Source of the DNA: Ustulina deusta
Taxonomy: Eukaryota > Ascomycota > Sordariomycetes > Xylariales > Xylariaceae
Length of the DNA: 64,000 nt
Reading direction: 5' to 3'
Assembly: GCA_023159155.1 (NCBI GenBank)
Contig: JAJNNX010000046.1
Span: 310,001 to 374,000, forward strand
In this document: piece after piece, positions 1-11,500 of the stretch
Numbering within the stretch: position 1 is the first letter of the stretch
How the letters are laid out: each line of letters starts with the position of its first letter
Notes under the pieces: model-generated
Told to the model about the DNA's origin: nothing
Database searches by the model: none
What the model saw: only the letters and a program-made list of their open reading frames with translations
Program-made: the position numbers and the translations under genes

Positions 1-449
1 ATGACACGAGTGAAATTTTGAAAGATAAGACTCTCTAGCTTTGCTATACGTGCTTGCTCAATGAAACTAAAATTTATTCCCCTGGTTGATACTCCACGTC
101 AAAAAGTTGAACTAAACAATTGGCCTTAACTATTCTAATCACTTCAGATCGTACGGTATTTTTAAACTTTGTGTTCCCGCAAGCTATAAGCTTGTAAGCA
201 TATAAGCATAGAATCTTCTTTTTATACACTTACTAACAACTGCAAATCTCCCCGGTACGTGTGCTTCATTTTTAAGCCTTTCGCGAAACAGGTCGCGAAA
301 ATCAGGTGTCGGGGCTATAGTAGTATCGCCAGGATCGGGAGGGTAAAGGCAAATAAAATAATCAGATGGTTGGAATAAGGGATCTGTAGTCTTGGGCGAG
401 GGAAATATACACCATAAAACAACAAGAGTCTGTGATGCAATGTATTATG
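1..449. other. Left edge, no gene seen
   Basis: This AT-rich stretch has no ORF of coding character and no recognised motif. It contains the 3' flank of the minus-strand ferric-reductase-like gene. Confidence 0.5.
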
Positions 450-1943
450 TTAGCAACGGACTTTAAGAATGTAGCTTAGAATAGTACTAACACGACCAGG
501 GTCGAGCTCTTGGAGAAGTTGAATCTGCTTGCCGACCCATCGTGCTTGGGAATTGTGATCGGGGACCCATAAGATAGTAATCCTCCGCGTGAGATCCCGA
601 AAGCAGCTCTCCCGCTCAGCTCCTTTGGCATTTAGTGTTTCGCGTAAACCTGCGATCTTGTCTCTTAAACGGGTTAAGCGAGCTTGGTCCGCTGGGCGGT
701 AGTCTTGCTCTAATTTGGAACGTTCATCTTCAGCCTCTTTCAATTCGACCTCTAACGCATCCAATACAACTGCCGGCTGGGTTTTTTGAACGTCTTGCCG
801 TTTTCTACCAGCAATGTGAAGAGCAATGGGGAGTATCCCAAGAATCCCGGTTCCTTGCGCAACGAGAACTAAATTCTCACATATCTCTAGACGTAGGTCC
901 GGGCCATAAGGACCGTCAAGCCACAACTTCTGCCCTATCTTTAGGCCTTTTATACTTTTTGATGCATTCGTGACACAAAACATGAGTTCGCTGTTCCCTC
1001 GCACTGAACCCGGACTGGAAGGTATAGCCATAAGAGGATAGCTATGGAAACTGAACCAGAACGAGCCCGCCATGAAAACGTAGAAATACTTGCTTGGCAG
1101 TACGTGTATCGGGCGCTTTGTTGAGACGACGAACCTCGAGGTTCCAGAATCATCCAGGTATACCTCTATCACAGTCGCCCTCGTACTGAAGAACCAAACC
1201 CTGAAGACACGGACAAGACCAGAGAAAAGACATGAGCCTAATGAAACGGCGAGTGCAATTTTTGTCACGATGGACGCGGGGGATAGAAGGGAGAAATGCC
1301 ACAGGACGCCACCAAGCATAGTAAACCCAAGAAACTCGTGAGCCCAGCGGCGCACCCCAGTAAAGAGGCCTATGATAGAAAGAATGAGGATACCTAGCAG
1401 AGCCCCAGAAGCCTTTAATACCAAGGTTAGCCAGGAACGCGAGTCTCTGTTGCACCAACTTACTACTAGGCCAGAATATGTGGTGTATCCAAACCGGGGC
1501 TGGGATGCTAACGCGATGCCTGTATGAACAAAACCATGTAGCATCGCTGCTGTGCCAATGGTGCGGTGGCCTAGTAAATGAGCTGCTGTGGAGAGGCCTA
1601 GGCAATTACTCAGAGTGTTCACATGTCCGACGTAGAATAGTGGAGCGATGTTAATTACGGCGAGCACAGCCGAGCGAGCTTGTATCTCGCTCGTGCCATT
1701 CGAGAAAAGAAACAAAGCAACAATGTTGGCAGACAAGTATAGAGAAACAAGGATTGCGTGGGATCGAGTGACGGCTGGCCAATGTCGACGCTCAACCAAT
1801 AGAGGATAGGTGATATGCCTTAAAAGCAAGCAATGCAGTCGCGGCGTAACAAAAGAATTGAATAGCATCAGTAACTTCCGAAGAGCCAAGGCTGTAAGCC
1901 CGGCCCCAAAGGCGACCGCATACCATTGTACAACGTCTGTCAT
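450..1943 (-). CDS. Ferric-reductase-like transmembrane oxidoreductase, C-terminus apparently short
   Basis: The 497-residue ORF has the layout of the fungal FRE/NOX family, which moves electrons from NAD(P)H via FAD and two hemes across a membrane to metal or oxygen. Hydrophobic segments fill residues 8-30, 60-110 and 130-250. Candidate heme histidines are H126, H136/H140, H202 and H216. The FAD-binding HPF-like motif is HSYPLMAI at 300-307, followed by DGPYG at 343-347 and the nucleotide-binding QGTGI at 363-367. Residues 390-442 are a charged, probably coiled-coil insert, common in fungal members. The protein ends about 35 residues after the ILWVPDHN strand (457-464), without the Cys-Gly-Pro-type C-terminal motif usual in the family. 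An unmodelled 3' exon or a truncation is therefore possible. The start ATG precedes an uninterrupted frame. The family call is secure; substrate and activity are not. Confidence 0.85.
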   Translation of the reverse strand: MTDVVQWYAVAFGAGLTALALRKLLMLFNSFVTPRLHCLLLRHITYPLLVERRHWPAVTRSHAILVSLYLSANIVALFLFSNGTSEIQARSAVLAVINIAPLFYVGHVNTLSNCLGLSTAAHLLGHRTIGTAAMLHGFVHTGIALASQPRFGYTTYSGLVVSWCNRDSRSWLTLVLKASGALLGILILSIIGLFTGVRRWAHEFLGFTMLGGVLWHFSLLSPASIVTKIALAVSLGSCLFSGLVRVFRVWFFSTRATVIEVYLDDSGTSRFVVSTKRPIHVLPSKYFYVFMAGSFWFSFHSYPLMAIPSSPGSVRGNSELMFCVTNASKSIKGLKIGQKLWLDGPYGPDLRLEICENLVLVAQGTGILGILPIALHIAGRKRQDVQKTQPAVVLDALEVELKEAEDERSKLEQDYRPADQARLTRLRDKIAGLRETLNAKGAERESCFRDLTRRITILWVPDHNSQARWVGKQIQLLQELDPGRVSTILSYILKVRC

Positions 1944-2641
1944 TCTTAGGCTAGGGTTAGATCTCGGGAAACTGACTTGAAGACCTTGAGTCCATCAAGT
2001 CGTCAAAGTCTACAAATGGCACGAGGACTGAGGGATACTGTCGGTATTATCTACCGTCTCTTTGAACGCCGATGTAATCACTAGTTCTATAGATGCCTCG
2101 GCTAGACTAGGCGCTTTACGCCAAATGGAACAGAAAATAGAAAGAAAAAAATGAGGCGATCGGGGGCGTTAATGCGGCACCTGATGCGCGCGCTTGCCCG
2201 TAAAAAGGAGATAAAAAAGAAACGACCTAGATTGCACATCGACTAACCTAAAGTCTGCGTCGACTAGATACAGGCCGCGCGCTAAGAGGCTTGGAATTCA
2301 TAAATCTATATTTGAGCTCCAAACTAAACCCGTCGTAGTTAGCTGTGGTAGATATACCTGGTATGCTTAGGTAACGTAGTAAGCGTGTGGTAGGATATGG
2401 GCCACTTTCAGCGGAGCCTGAAAGATGGACTGTGACTCCGGAAAGAAGGTCCGCGGGAACGATGAAAAACACTCAAATGCAGCTTTACAATCATCGTGCT
2501 CGCGACTCCTAGATGATTGTAAATGGTCCACCGTCGGCCAACGATAGCTGGAAAGCTAGTAATGACTCCTCTTATCGGGGTAGCAGATAAGCGAAGCTTT
2601 CGTAAAAGCCCTCTACTAAATTACCTCTCCTTGGAGCACGT

Positions 2642-2671
2642 GCCACAAGGCCAAACCCATGGCCTTGTGGC
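2642..2671. repeat. Perfect 12-bp inverted repeat (hairpin)
   Basis: Two 12-nt arms, gccacaaggcca and tggccttgtggc, flank the 6-nt spacer aaccca. The stem is perfect. It lies about 220 bases beyond the stop of the minus-strand RING gene and about 700 bases before the ferric-reductase-like gene start, in the intergenic stretch 1944-2892, where I see no gene. It could be a transposon footprint, a protein-binding palindrome or an RNA hairpin. Confidence 0.6.
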
Positions 2672-2892
2672 CCGTGCGTAATAAGGTAAACGTATATGGG
2701 GCCCCTATATTAGCATAGGTCTATCCTTAGATACCCATTTTACTAATACACCGAGTAAGATCATATCCCTTATATATGAGTTGAGAACCTATGGAGCGAA
2801 TATTTATTCATACGCTTCCTAAAGTCGCTGTGTTAACTAGCTCATTAAACGTTCCAGCCAGCCACAGGCAAGCTGTTCCACTACCCTATACA

Positions 2893-3787
2893 TTACTCCG
2901 ATTGAAGAGAACGACAGCAGTCGGTAACATCACAGGTATCCCTATCACAGCATCTTTGACGACATGTTGGGCAAGCTCGGCTTCGGTGCCTTCGTAGGGA
3001 CAGTAAGCAGCCTCTACAAAAGAGATGTCCTATGCTTGTGTTAGAGAACAAGCCGAATCAGAGCAAATAGTTACGTACCGCAACCTTGCAGTCTTGTTGG
3101 TCTCTGCAACACATTGTGACAGATGCCACAAGGGTCAGATATGCCGTAAATTCTAATTGAGTCCTGGCGGGCAAACGTTTCATGCCCGAGGAAACCACAA
3201 TACCCTCTTTGCCCCGCAGGAAAGCAATCTTCACAGGTGATCTATGCATATAGTTAGCTGAGTAAGTAAGATAGCCTAAGGGGCTAGTGAATATTAAGAG
3301 TAGAACTCACACATCCACATCTATTATAAACTGTAGCCCGCGACTCCCCGATAGATCTCTTGAAAATGCGACAAGATGGCCCCGTAAGATCAATATATAT
3401 GATATTCCGAATGGTTACGGGCTCTAGTCGAGGCGAGATTCTCTGGCCCAGGCCGAGCCTGTCTCTATGATTGCGTACCAGCTCGTTTAGATTCTCGGCA
3501 TCGTGTAGCATGCGAGAGGAAACTGTATGGATCACCGATTCTACTCGGTTGACAGACTGGCTTAGGACGCGTTCATACTCGGTGCAGTCATCCTCTATAC
3601 GTTGGAGGATGGGACCGACAAATTCAGGATTATTGATAGTAGCTCCTAAGAGCTCAGTCAAGTGTGACATGTCTAGCTTAATCGTCTTGACCTCCTGAGA
3701 AATAAGGTGATATATAATTCGCTCCATTATGTTCATATCAATATAGCTGCCATCAGGAGAGGCGCGGTTAAGTGAATTGCTCGACAT
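2893..3787 (-). CDS. RING-finger protein (probable E3 ubiquitin ligase), three exons
   Basis: Splicing gives exons 3787-3311, 3241-3079 and 3029-2893 (minus strand), 258 residues. Intron 1 (69 nt) starts GTGAGT, has a CTAAC branch site and ends GCATAG. Intron 2 (49 nt) starts GTACGT, has a CTAAC site and also ends GCATAG. All phases close. Joining exons 2 and 3 completes a textbook C3HC4 RING: CGIC, then CGH, FCRGC and CPTC, that is C-x2-C-x10-C-x-H-x2-C-x2-C-x12-C-x2-C. RING domains recruit an E2 and direct ubiquitin transfer. Upstream, residues about 140-172 carry a second cysteine-rich block (CGC-ITCEDC and a later Cys) split by intron 1, probably a degenerate zinc site lacking one ligand pair. 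The N-terminal 130 residues are helical and unassigned. A truncated relative lies at 51.8-52.2 kb with an intron at the equivalent place. No transcript evidence is available here. Confidence 0.8.
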
Positions 3788-6179
3788 TTGAAAAGAAATG
3801 AAGTCCGGGAAGAATAAAGATGGGATATGTTATGATATACAAGTTGGGGGAAGGTGTCTATATATGAAAGAAATATGAATTGGGGTGCCGTATTTATGAC
3901 TGTAGCTTTAACTAGTCAGTGTTACGAGCCGATGAAGGAACGGCCTGTTGAAAAGATCTACTAGTGCAGATTGCCCTATATTCTGCAACGAAGATCTGAC
4001 TAGTGGACAGGGCCGGAAGCCGGCCAGCTACATAAAACGATTCCCTACACGCAACAGCAACTTGGCTCAACGTACCTGAGGAGTTAGGCGTTACCACTAG
4101 TATTGTAAAGCATGCCAGAGTCCCGAGGGCTTAGACAGGAGGCAACCCATCGAATCCAGGCGCCCTTATCCACTAAGGGTCGAATTTCAGGGACAAAGTC
4201 TAAGCTATTTCTAGTATCGTTCTACATGATCAACAGTAGGATGAGGCCGCTGATGTCGCGACCAAGTCTCTCAGAGAGCAGCCGTTCTATTAGGCGCTTC
4301 TTTGGAATCTGCGGAGCTGGCCACGTCACCCTTCGGCGGATTCTTGGACAGCTAGGTGGCGCGGTCATGTCACTGATCCGTGGCCAAGCACAGTCTATAC
4401 GATGAGGGCGTGGTGGGCTATCTCCTGGCGGTTGGTTAGATCAGGCGATGAATAAGCAGCTATAGTTAGGGTTGGATGGCGTGGACAAAGCGCTGTGAGT
4501 ATGCCTGTATGTGAAGTGGCCAAGGCCTGCCCGTAGCTCCTCGTTTGGCGAGCCAAAGAGATTGGAATGAGGCTGAAACGACTCATCGCTTAGTCCTAGT
4601 TGGATGTGGCAAACACCTGAACGCATTGGGCCGGGCCCAAGGAGAAGACCTGGCTTGGATCCGCAGACAACCATCGGCGAGGCAGAATGCTTTTTTCGCG
4701 AATGAGTCAGGTTTCATTCGACTTCTATTCCCTCCAAGCTGTGAGAGCCGCTAGCACGGCCCGTTATACGCGGGATGAGGAGTTTTTAGTTGTCAGTGGA
4801 GATAATTTTTTGTAACAACAATATGATCAACCTTTAATTAGTACGTAACACGGCATCTAGCACTTAACGTTATCTTGTTGTGCTGTTAAACACAAGGGTG
4901 AAGCCGGATTATAGGGGCCTGAGACACGTGACACCCACGTAAACTGTCTAGGCCATGAGTAGTATATATTAACCGTATAACTAGTCTAGTTATAAATATA
5001 AAACATATAGGGAATAAGTTTATAAGCTGCCGCTAGAAGATTTACGACCTCAAGTAGTATACTTAAATCTATGTTTGGTTCGCTATATTATCGGACAACC
5101 TCCGAATCAAATTTAACCCCTGTTAATAAAGGATAACTAGCCGAAATAGCATTTGTATGTTATTTCTAAGGGCTTGCCCCTTTTTTACAACATTTAATGC
5201 GTTGGCTCACCGAAGAATATTGTAATTAAAACAGCTATTCCTAGTTTTGGTATAAATGCGTTGTAAAAACTGCTCCTATCATTGTTTTCAATTTTAAGAG
5301 TCGATAAAAAAATGATAGGACAAGTGTAGAAAAAGGAAAAGTCGTAGTTATACCTTAATAGCGGAACTCCATGCCTGTTGTCCTTGTTAAAGTTCGCTGC
5401 TTTTTTTGAAGGCCGCCTGACAGGGTTGAGAATTACAGTATGGTAGGGTACAAGTAACGGATTCCAAGCCCTAAAGCCAACACTATGGGCACGAACTCAT
5501 TTGGCAAGGCACATTCATGTTCCATTGTTGGACTATGGATCCATATGTGGATGTTCATACTGGTTTCCAGAATGGAGGATTTTTACAAGGCATATCCGAT
5601 TTAAGACATCCGGTGATCTGCTTATTGGTAGGTAATCGTATTGTGGGTTTCAGGATTGCGACCCCTATGCAAAGCTATATATTCAACTCTGAATTCTAGT
5701 TGGGGGGTACCGCCTGTCTACTATCCCGGATAAGCAGTCGGCACCCGCGGCAACAACAGTTTTCGTAGTTCTAGCGCTTTCTAGGTTCCTGGATCCTCTA
5801 TTAAGGACACTTTTTGGAAGCCACCTCACAAGTTAGCCTTAGAAGCAACCTTAGCAGAGTATTTGACTACCCTTAACCCCTTTACTGTTAGCTTAAAAAA
5901 GCTATGAAGATCTAAAAATAGGGTAAAAGTTGCCTACGGACAACATCGGGATATATTACCACAAGTCTTGGAAGTGTACTAAGTATCTCTACATTCTAAG
6001 AGAAACACAAGTATATAAACGGCTGTTGATAACTTGTTTTGACCTGCCGAGACTTAAAAACTTTGTTAAGAACTCTTCTCTTCCCTCCGTTTCATCTTTT
6101 AATACTGTCTAGCCCGTCGACTTTGGCTTATACCTTATAACGAAAGCTTTATGACCTGGTATCTGAAATTTATACAATA
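3788..6179. other. Intergenic, no gene recognised
   Basis: Several short ORFs occur on both strands (for example 4112-4405 plus and 4441-4674 minus), but none has a recognisable motif, good splice context or coding-like composition. From about 4780 to 5350 the sequence is strongly AT-rich, as expected for decayed repeats. The segment 3826-3912, just upstream of the RING gene, resembles 8211-8305, and 4790-4860 resembles 8145-8210. This suggests old dispersed repeats. Confidence 0.45.
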
Positions 6180-7733
6180 ATGGAGAAAATTCCTGTGGAG
6201 ATTCACTATATGATTGCAGCGCAATGCAAACCAGCGGAGCTTGTGGCCATGTCTAGCTCTTGTCGGTGGCTTCATCGAATATATAATCAACTTCTCTACG
6301 AGCGCAACGTCAAGTATCATGGCTCTTCAGCACTACGTTCAATCTGTCAATACAAAGAAGAGAAATTTTCTGTCGCCGCGTTAAATAACGCAATCAATGC
6401 CCGTGCGAACCTCCATAGGACATTTCGCAAAGTCGTAGCACATACACTTCCGCGTCAATACAGTTGGTCAAGACCCGGATTCGATCAGATCGCCTACCTC
6501 CACAACCTAACATCATTACATTTGGCCGCTTTAACAGGGCTTTCCGACACCGTTACCCTCTTGCTTAATAACGGGGTAGACGCTAATATCACAGCTGAAC
6601 CATTGGGTTGGACGCCATTGTTTTTTGCGCTTAGTCAAGGACAGGACCATACGGCAAGGCGACTTATCGATCGAGGCTCCTCTCTCATCCTGGAGTCAGG
6701 TACCAATGCTCTTCACATAGCAACGGCCGCAAATCTCTTGGATATTATGACGCACCTCATAAAAGACAAAGGGATAGACCCAAATTCTGAAGACAGAAAT
6801 GGGGATACCCCTTTGATTTATGCTCTCACATCACCATATACCACTGAGAGATCCATCTCCCACTTATTGGCTCTCGGGGCGGAAGCAAATAAGCCGGTAT
6901 TCGTCAGTGGCAAATACTGGAGCCCTATCAGCATTGCTCTTAAGTGCCAGAGATGGGAATTCGGCAAGGAGCTCCTGGATAACGGAGCTGATCCTAAAGG
7001 AACGAGCGGACTACCATCCCTACAACCATATGCCACCCGCTCCGAGATAGTTCATCCTTTATTGGTTGCTTTATTTGTTAAATCTCCGAGGAATCAAAGA
7101 ACCAGGAAGAAGATTATCCCGAGGCTCCTAGACGAGGTGGACCTGAATATGGAGGTCCTTACCCCCCATGGGATCGGTTCTCTCCTTTCAACCCTTGTTT
7201 ATCGGAAGTTGGGCTGGGAAACAAACCTAATCCTCAGTGCAGGATATGTAGATGTTGAATCCAGAGACCACTGGGGAATAACACCCTTAGAACGAGCTCT
7301 TTCGCCTTCGAATGGCTCTTTGGAGGTTGCTGCTATACTGCTACGACATAGGGCACGGATTCCAAGGAGACCGGTTACGGAAATACTACGTCTGATTAGC
7401 AGCATTTGTCAGACACCTCATGCTACGACCATCAAAGAAACTCTAGACTGTAATAAAGTCCTTGCGCCGATTTTCCAGCTTCTCTTTAACCACTGCGCTT
7501 CTGTCAACCCGAAAGATCGGGACAACGTCATGGTGGACTTTTTGGCCGGCTGCCCAACTTGGATGGTAGGCGTCACAAAAAACATGAACGGACAGAGGCT
7601 AACGAACGATATTGTGTTGGAAAGAATGAAGGGGCAGTTTGAGATTGGTAAAACTCGGCCGCGAAAAGCAGCCCCTGGAATGCAGAAGTGGTGGATGCAC
7701 AAAGGTATAAAACGACGCTTTAGCGACATCTAG
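6180..7733 (+). CDS. Ankyrin-repeat protein with N-terminal F-box-like motif
   Basis: This is an intronless 517-residue ORF. Residues 2-45 (KIPVEIHYMIAAQC...LVAMSSSCRWLHRIY) follow the F-box pattern of a Pro-x-Glu-Ile helix and a downstream Leu/Trp-rich helix. From about residue 107 come ankyrin repeats: LTSLHLAALTGLSDTVTLLL, GWTPLFFALSQG, NALHIATAANLLDIMTHLI, GDTPLIYAL and, after a gap, WGITPLERALSP near 360. F-box/ankyrin proteins usually serve as substrate receptors of SCF ubiquitin ligases, with the repeats binding the target; that role is inferred. The C-terminal 100 residues are basic and have no domain I recognise. The ATG at 6180 is the first in frame and directly precedes the F-box-like motif. 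The neighbours are repeats and decayed genes. Confidence 0.8.
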   Translation: MEKIPVEIHYMIAAQCKPAELVAMSSSCRWLHRIYNQLLYERNVKYHGSSALRSICQYKEEKFSVAALNNAINARANLHRTFRKVVAHTLPRQYSWSRPGFDQIAYLHNLTSLHLAALTGLSDTVTLLLNNGVDANITAEPLGWTPLFFALSQGQDHTARRLIDRGSSLILESGTNALHIATAANLLDIMTHLIKDKGIDPNSEDRNGDTPLIYALTSPYTTERSISHLLALGAEANKPVFVSGKYWSPISIALKCQRWEFGKELLDNGADPKGTSGLPSLQPYATRSEIVHPLLVALFVKSPRNQRTRKKIIPRLLDEVDLNMEVLTPHGIGSLLSTLVYRKLGWETNLILSAGYVDVESRDHWGITPLERALSPSNGSLEVAAILLRHRARIPRRPVTEILRLISSICQTPHATTIKETLDCNKVLAPIFQLLFNHCASVNPKDRDNVMVDFLAGCPTWMVGVTKNMNGQRLTNDIVLERMKGQFEIGKTRPRKAAPGMQKWWMHKGIKRRFSDI

Positions 7734-8569
7734 ACCAAGAACGATAGATAGATGAATGCATTATGATTTCCTTCCACTATTTATTAATTGGTAAGATATT
7801 AAAAGTAAGTTACGGTTTAAATGCTTAGTTTGTGGCCAGGTTTGGTTCGTCATAAGTACTATGACTTCGACTCCTAATTCTCGAAATGCGTACTATTATT
7901 GGAGCTTCAATATTATAGTGCCGCTTCTCTTGGTGGCCCTACCGATTACTATTCACTGGAGTATATAAAAGACTTACTTTTTAAGGACTGCTATATATCC
8001 GAATTTGTATTCTTCCGGGTCACCGATGTGGTGCACAATCATCGCCACGTCTCTGAGAGCAGATAATATTAGATATACGGGGTGTGCCTATGTAAGGCAG
8101 TAAGCCTGCGTCACATGTTTTATATCTACTCCGGAGTAGAGAGAAAACTCTTTAGAACAACAATAACGTAATCAACCTCTAGTTAGCCATATAACGCCAT
8201 GTCTGATGGGACAAATCCTGATACATAAGTTGGGAAAGAATGTAGGGTGAAGTATTTATACACGAAATGATATGAGCTGGGGTGCTATAATTATATCCGT
8301 TGGCTTTGCTGGGCGGTTAAAGGGTTTCTGTAGCGTTAGCGCTTGTATTCGTTCACTGTTATCTAGAAGGTCTTCCCCCCCCCTTTTTCTGCAGAACTAC
8401 GGTACCGCTCCCAGCCCTCTCAACACTCCTTGGATGTCCTCTTGATTCCTATCAACTGCTTTTATGATGTTGACACCAGCAATCATCAACATCCAGTCGT
8501 TCTTCTACCCGATAGGGAACACGCCTGCGATCTCCCTCACCCAGTCCATACCTCCGGGTGATCCTGGGA
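7734..8569. other. Intergenic, repeat relic
   Basis: No gene is seen. The segment 8145-8305 is similar to sequence upstream of the RING gene (3826-3912) and to 4790-4860, so it is probably an old dispersed repeat. A short C run followed by a T run (8386-8399) is present. Confidence 0.4.
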
Positions 8570-11500
8570 CAGATAGAATTTTTTAATTCTTCTGCGCTAG
8601 CCAACTTTATCTAAAGAGCTTAGACGCCAGACAATTGATTACCAACATCCTGCTTCTCGGATGTGGCGACGTGCGGAATATCTTATTTACTGTTCACAAT
8701 GATAGCAAGTTGTCCCCCGTTTAACAAATGCCTTCGAGACCTATTAACCGATCCCAGGTCGCAAGTTGGATATAACCTGCTGCGACAATCAGAAGGCCGT
8801 AATCGGTTAGTTATAGCTTTGATTCTTAACCGAGTGTATGAAACGCGCTGACATGGTGTGCTGAAGCTCGGAACATACTGCTTTTGTTGCTTATCGTCGA
8901 CAACAACGATGGCCGGAACAATAACTCCCTTTGGAACATATATTATCATATGTACCTTGATTAACAAGCCCTTGATCTCTTCCGCTCCCAGAGCAAGACA
9001 CTTTACGAAGTCTCTTCTACCATGGAGACTTGGCAACAGGGCAAGTACAGACGTTACCTAAGCTTCTGCGATTCTGCTACGCTTGCCGATGTTTGTGAAA
9101 TGTGGGCGTTTTATAGCGTCGAACAGAAGGGAGCCGACTCTACTCGTTTTAAAGCTCGCTTTTAGTCCGTCCTCGATAAAGCGAAGGCAAAACGACAGAA
9201 CTTTGTCAATCCTGGTCGGAGCAGTATCAACTTGGCCGGATTTTGTTCAGCCTCCCCGGCTTATATCGGCTGCTTACAAGATCTTGATGCTCTCAACCAA
9301 CATTACTGGAAGTACGGAACTACAGAGTTAAAGGCGGACATCAGATCGGCTTCCACACATCCAAATCCTGCCTTTCTCACCCTCGGGGACGGAGCTGTCA
9401 TACACTATGGCCTTAACCCTCTACTTGGCTTTTATCTTGCTGCAGTTGAGGCTCCCCTTGACTTAACTGATGCTGCTGTTAACTGATTCCCGCAGCGTGA
9501 GAAGTATACGGCTCTTGCTCGTGCCGAGTTTCGCGAATGGGTGGCATCGTCCAGAGAACAATCCCGTAAGAATAATGTTAGAGTGCGGTTCTTCATCGGT
9601 GATGCGGTGTCCTTCGCGCATACTCTGCAACACAAGCGCGCGACATCGGAAGTCACGGCCCATTGGTACCGCGACCGATACGGAGTTCACCCGCTCGTGC
9701 TCGACGGTCCTGATTATGCTCACTGTACTCAAGCTCCTGTGCAGTTCGATGTGATAGACATATCTAATCTTTGTGATTATCGGGGCTTACTGACACTTTT
9801 GACCGCAACATCCCCATTGTTGCGTGATAATGTATCAGCCGTTCTGTACACCGAAGTTCTTGCCAAGAATCATAAGGATTACCGAGAAGTGCTTGATCAA
9901 GTGTTGTGCGGTCACGTCCCTACTCTATCTACGCTTCTTGACCTGTTCCCAGTCGAATACTGGACTAATACATCGCCTATCTCGATCGGTGACGAAATGA
10001 TGCTCGACACGCTCATGGGAGGACTGTCCGAGAACCAAAAAAACAGTCGACAAGGAGGCCAGATGTTCCTCAGGACATCTTGGAAGCGCGCACTTTGCAT
10101 AAGCTCGACTACGACACCATTGACTCAAAGGATCCCAATTCGGTTCGATCCAAAACAGCTCGCAAGGACCCTCTATGGAGTTTACGTCTATATGTTTCTC
10201 GACGAAGACTGGGCACACCGATTGTCAAATCTCGACCTGGAGGCTGTTCGAAAGTCCGCACTCGTATGGTACCAACGGGCCAGTTTTGTGTCGTTCCTCC
10301 GGCTGGTTCAAACCCGAGTCACATGTAACTGGGATGCAGTGATGGAAGGCACCATGGATCTCATCGAGAGCAGATCGAATGCCCCAATGGGAATGAAGTA
10401 CTACCAAGAGCTTAACGTGTATCTTCACATGCTAGGTGTCTTCTCTACAGATGTCATGAGAGACTGGCGCAAGCGTGACGAGGATCCGATTTTAACGCCA
10501 TTCCTGTCTCCTATCAGACCTGTGGATGGAAAATGGGGAGACTTGCGAGACTGGAAAAACATACCGCCAGTTGTCTGTGTCACTCTTAGGATCCCGCGTA
10601 AGAAGCTCGCGGTGTTCACCAACATGGATCTCAACAAGCTAGGCACACCTCCTGTTCACTGCCAGCTTGAGGGTTCTGGCCGATGGGGGATGAATAGGTG
10701 GCAGAGCATCTTACCGGCTTGTCAATTATCATTTGGAGACATATCCACTCTTGGGAAACCGTGTGATGACTCCTATGAGATTTCCGTGCAAGAGGACAAT
10801 GCCGGCTGGGGCGGAACGTCGCCTCTGATCGCGTCCTTCTTTGCACCGACCTTCCCGTTGCTCCAGCAGCCTCGAGACGTCCTAGTTGCCTTTGGAGTCC
10901 ATAACTCACCAGCAACTGTTGCTTCCTTCCTTCCGAAGCTTGGCCTTACACTGAACGTGTATGAGACCACGCTTGATAACACGGACGCGGTCCATGTTAC
11001 ACGGTTCGCGCCCAATCAGAAAGGCTTTCCGATCGTGACTGGGTTTACCCGAACAGCACCAGCAAGCGGTATTGAAACGGGAGCGGAGTCTTCATTAATC
11101 GCGGCTATTGACCAAAAGACGGGAGCTATGACGAGCCTTACCGGCCGACTGGACATGATGTCCAGCGACCTCAAACAGGCCCTTACCAGTGGATGTGAGG
11201 TAAATAAATCGATTGTGTCACCATGCGAAGTCGCCATCTCGCTAGGACGGAACCCGCCCCTAGGTCTATGCTTTCCCGTTTTCGTTAAGCAGTCTTCTCA
11301 AAAGTTGAGGATCGCTCGAAGGTCATCTTACGTCGAAGTTGTTATACAAGTAGCAGAATGTTCCGAGTGGATGACCTATCCAGAATATATGTTTCCCGTT
11401 CGTTCTCAATCTGGGAAGCCGGTAAATTGCAATATGCCCTACCTCAATCTGCAGAAATATCCCGTCATCCAGATCACGCAACAGAGTAGACTGGGTTGGC

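Noticed and set aside
4112..4674. Overlapping ORFs of 60-97 codons around 4.1-4.7 kb
   Set aside because: No motif, no consistent splicing, and base composition like decayed repeat DNA.
9541..9543. Start of the MYND protein at 9541
   Set aside because: The codon is GTG, and the protein-like frame continues upstream (REKYTALARAEFREW); it is not a true start.
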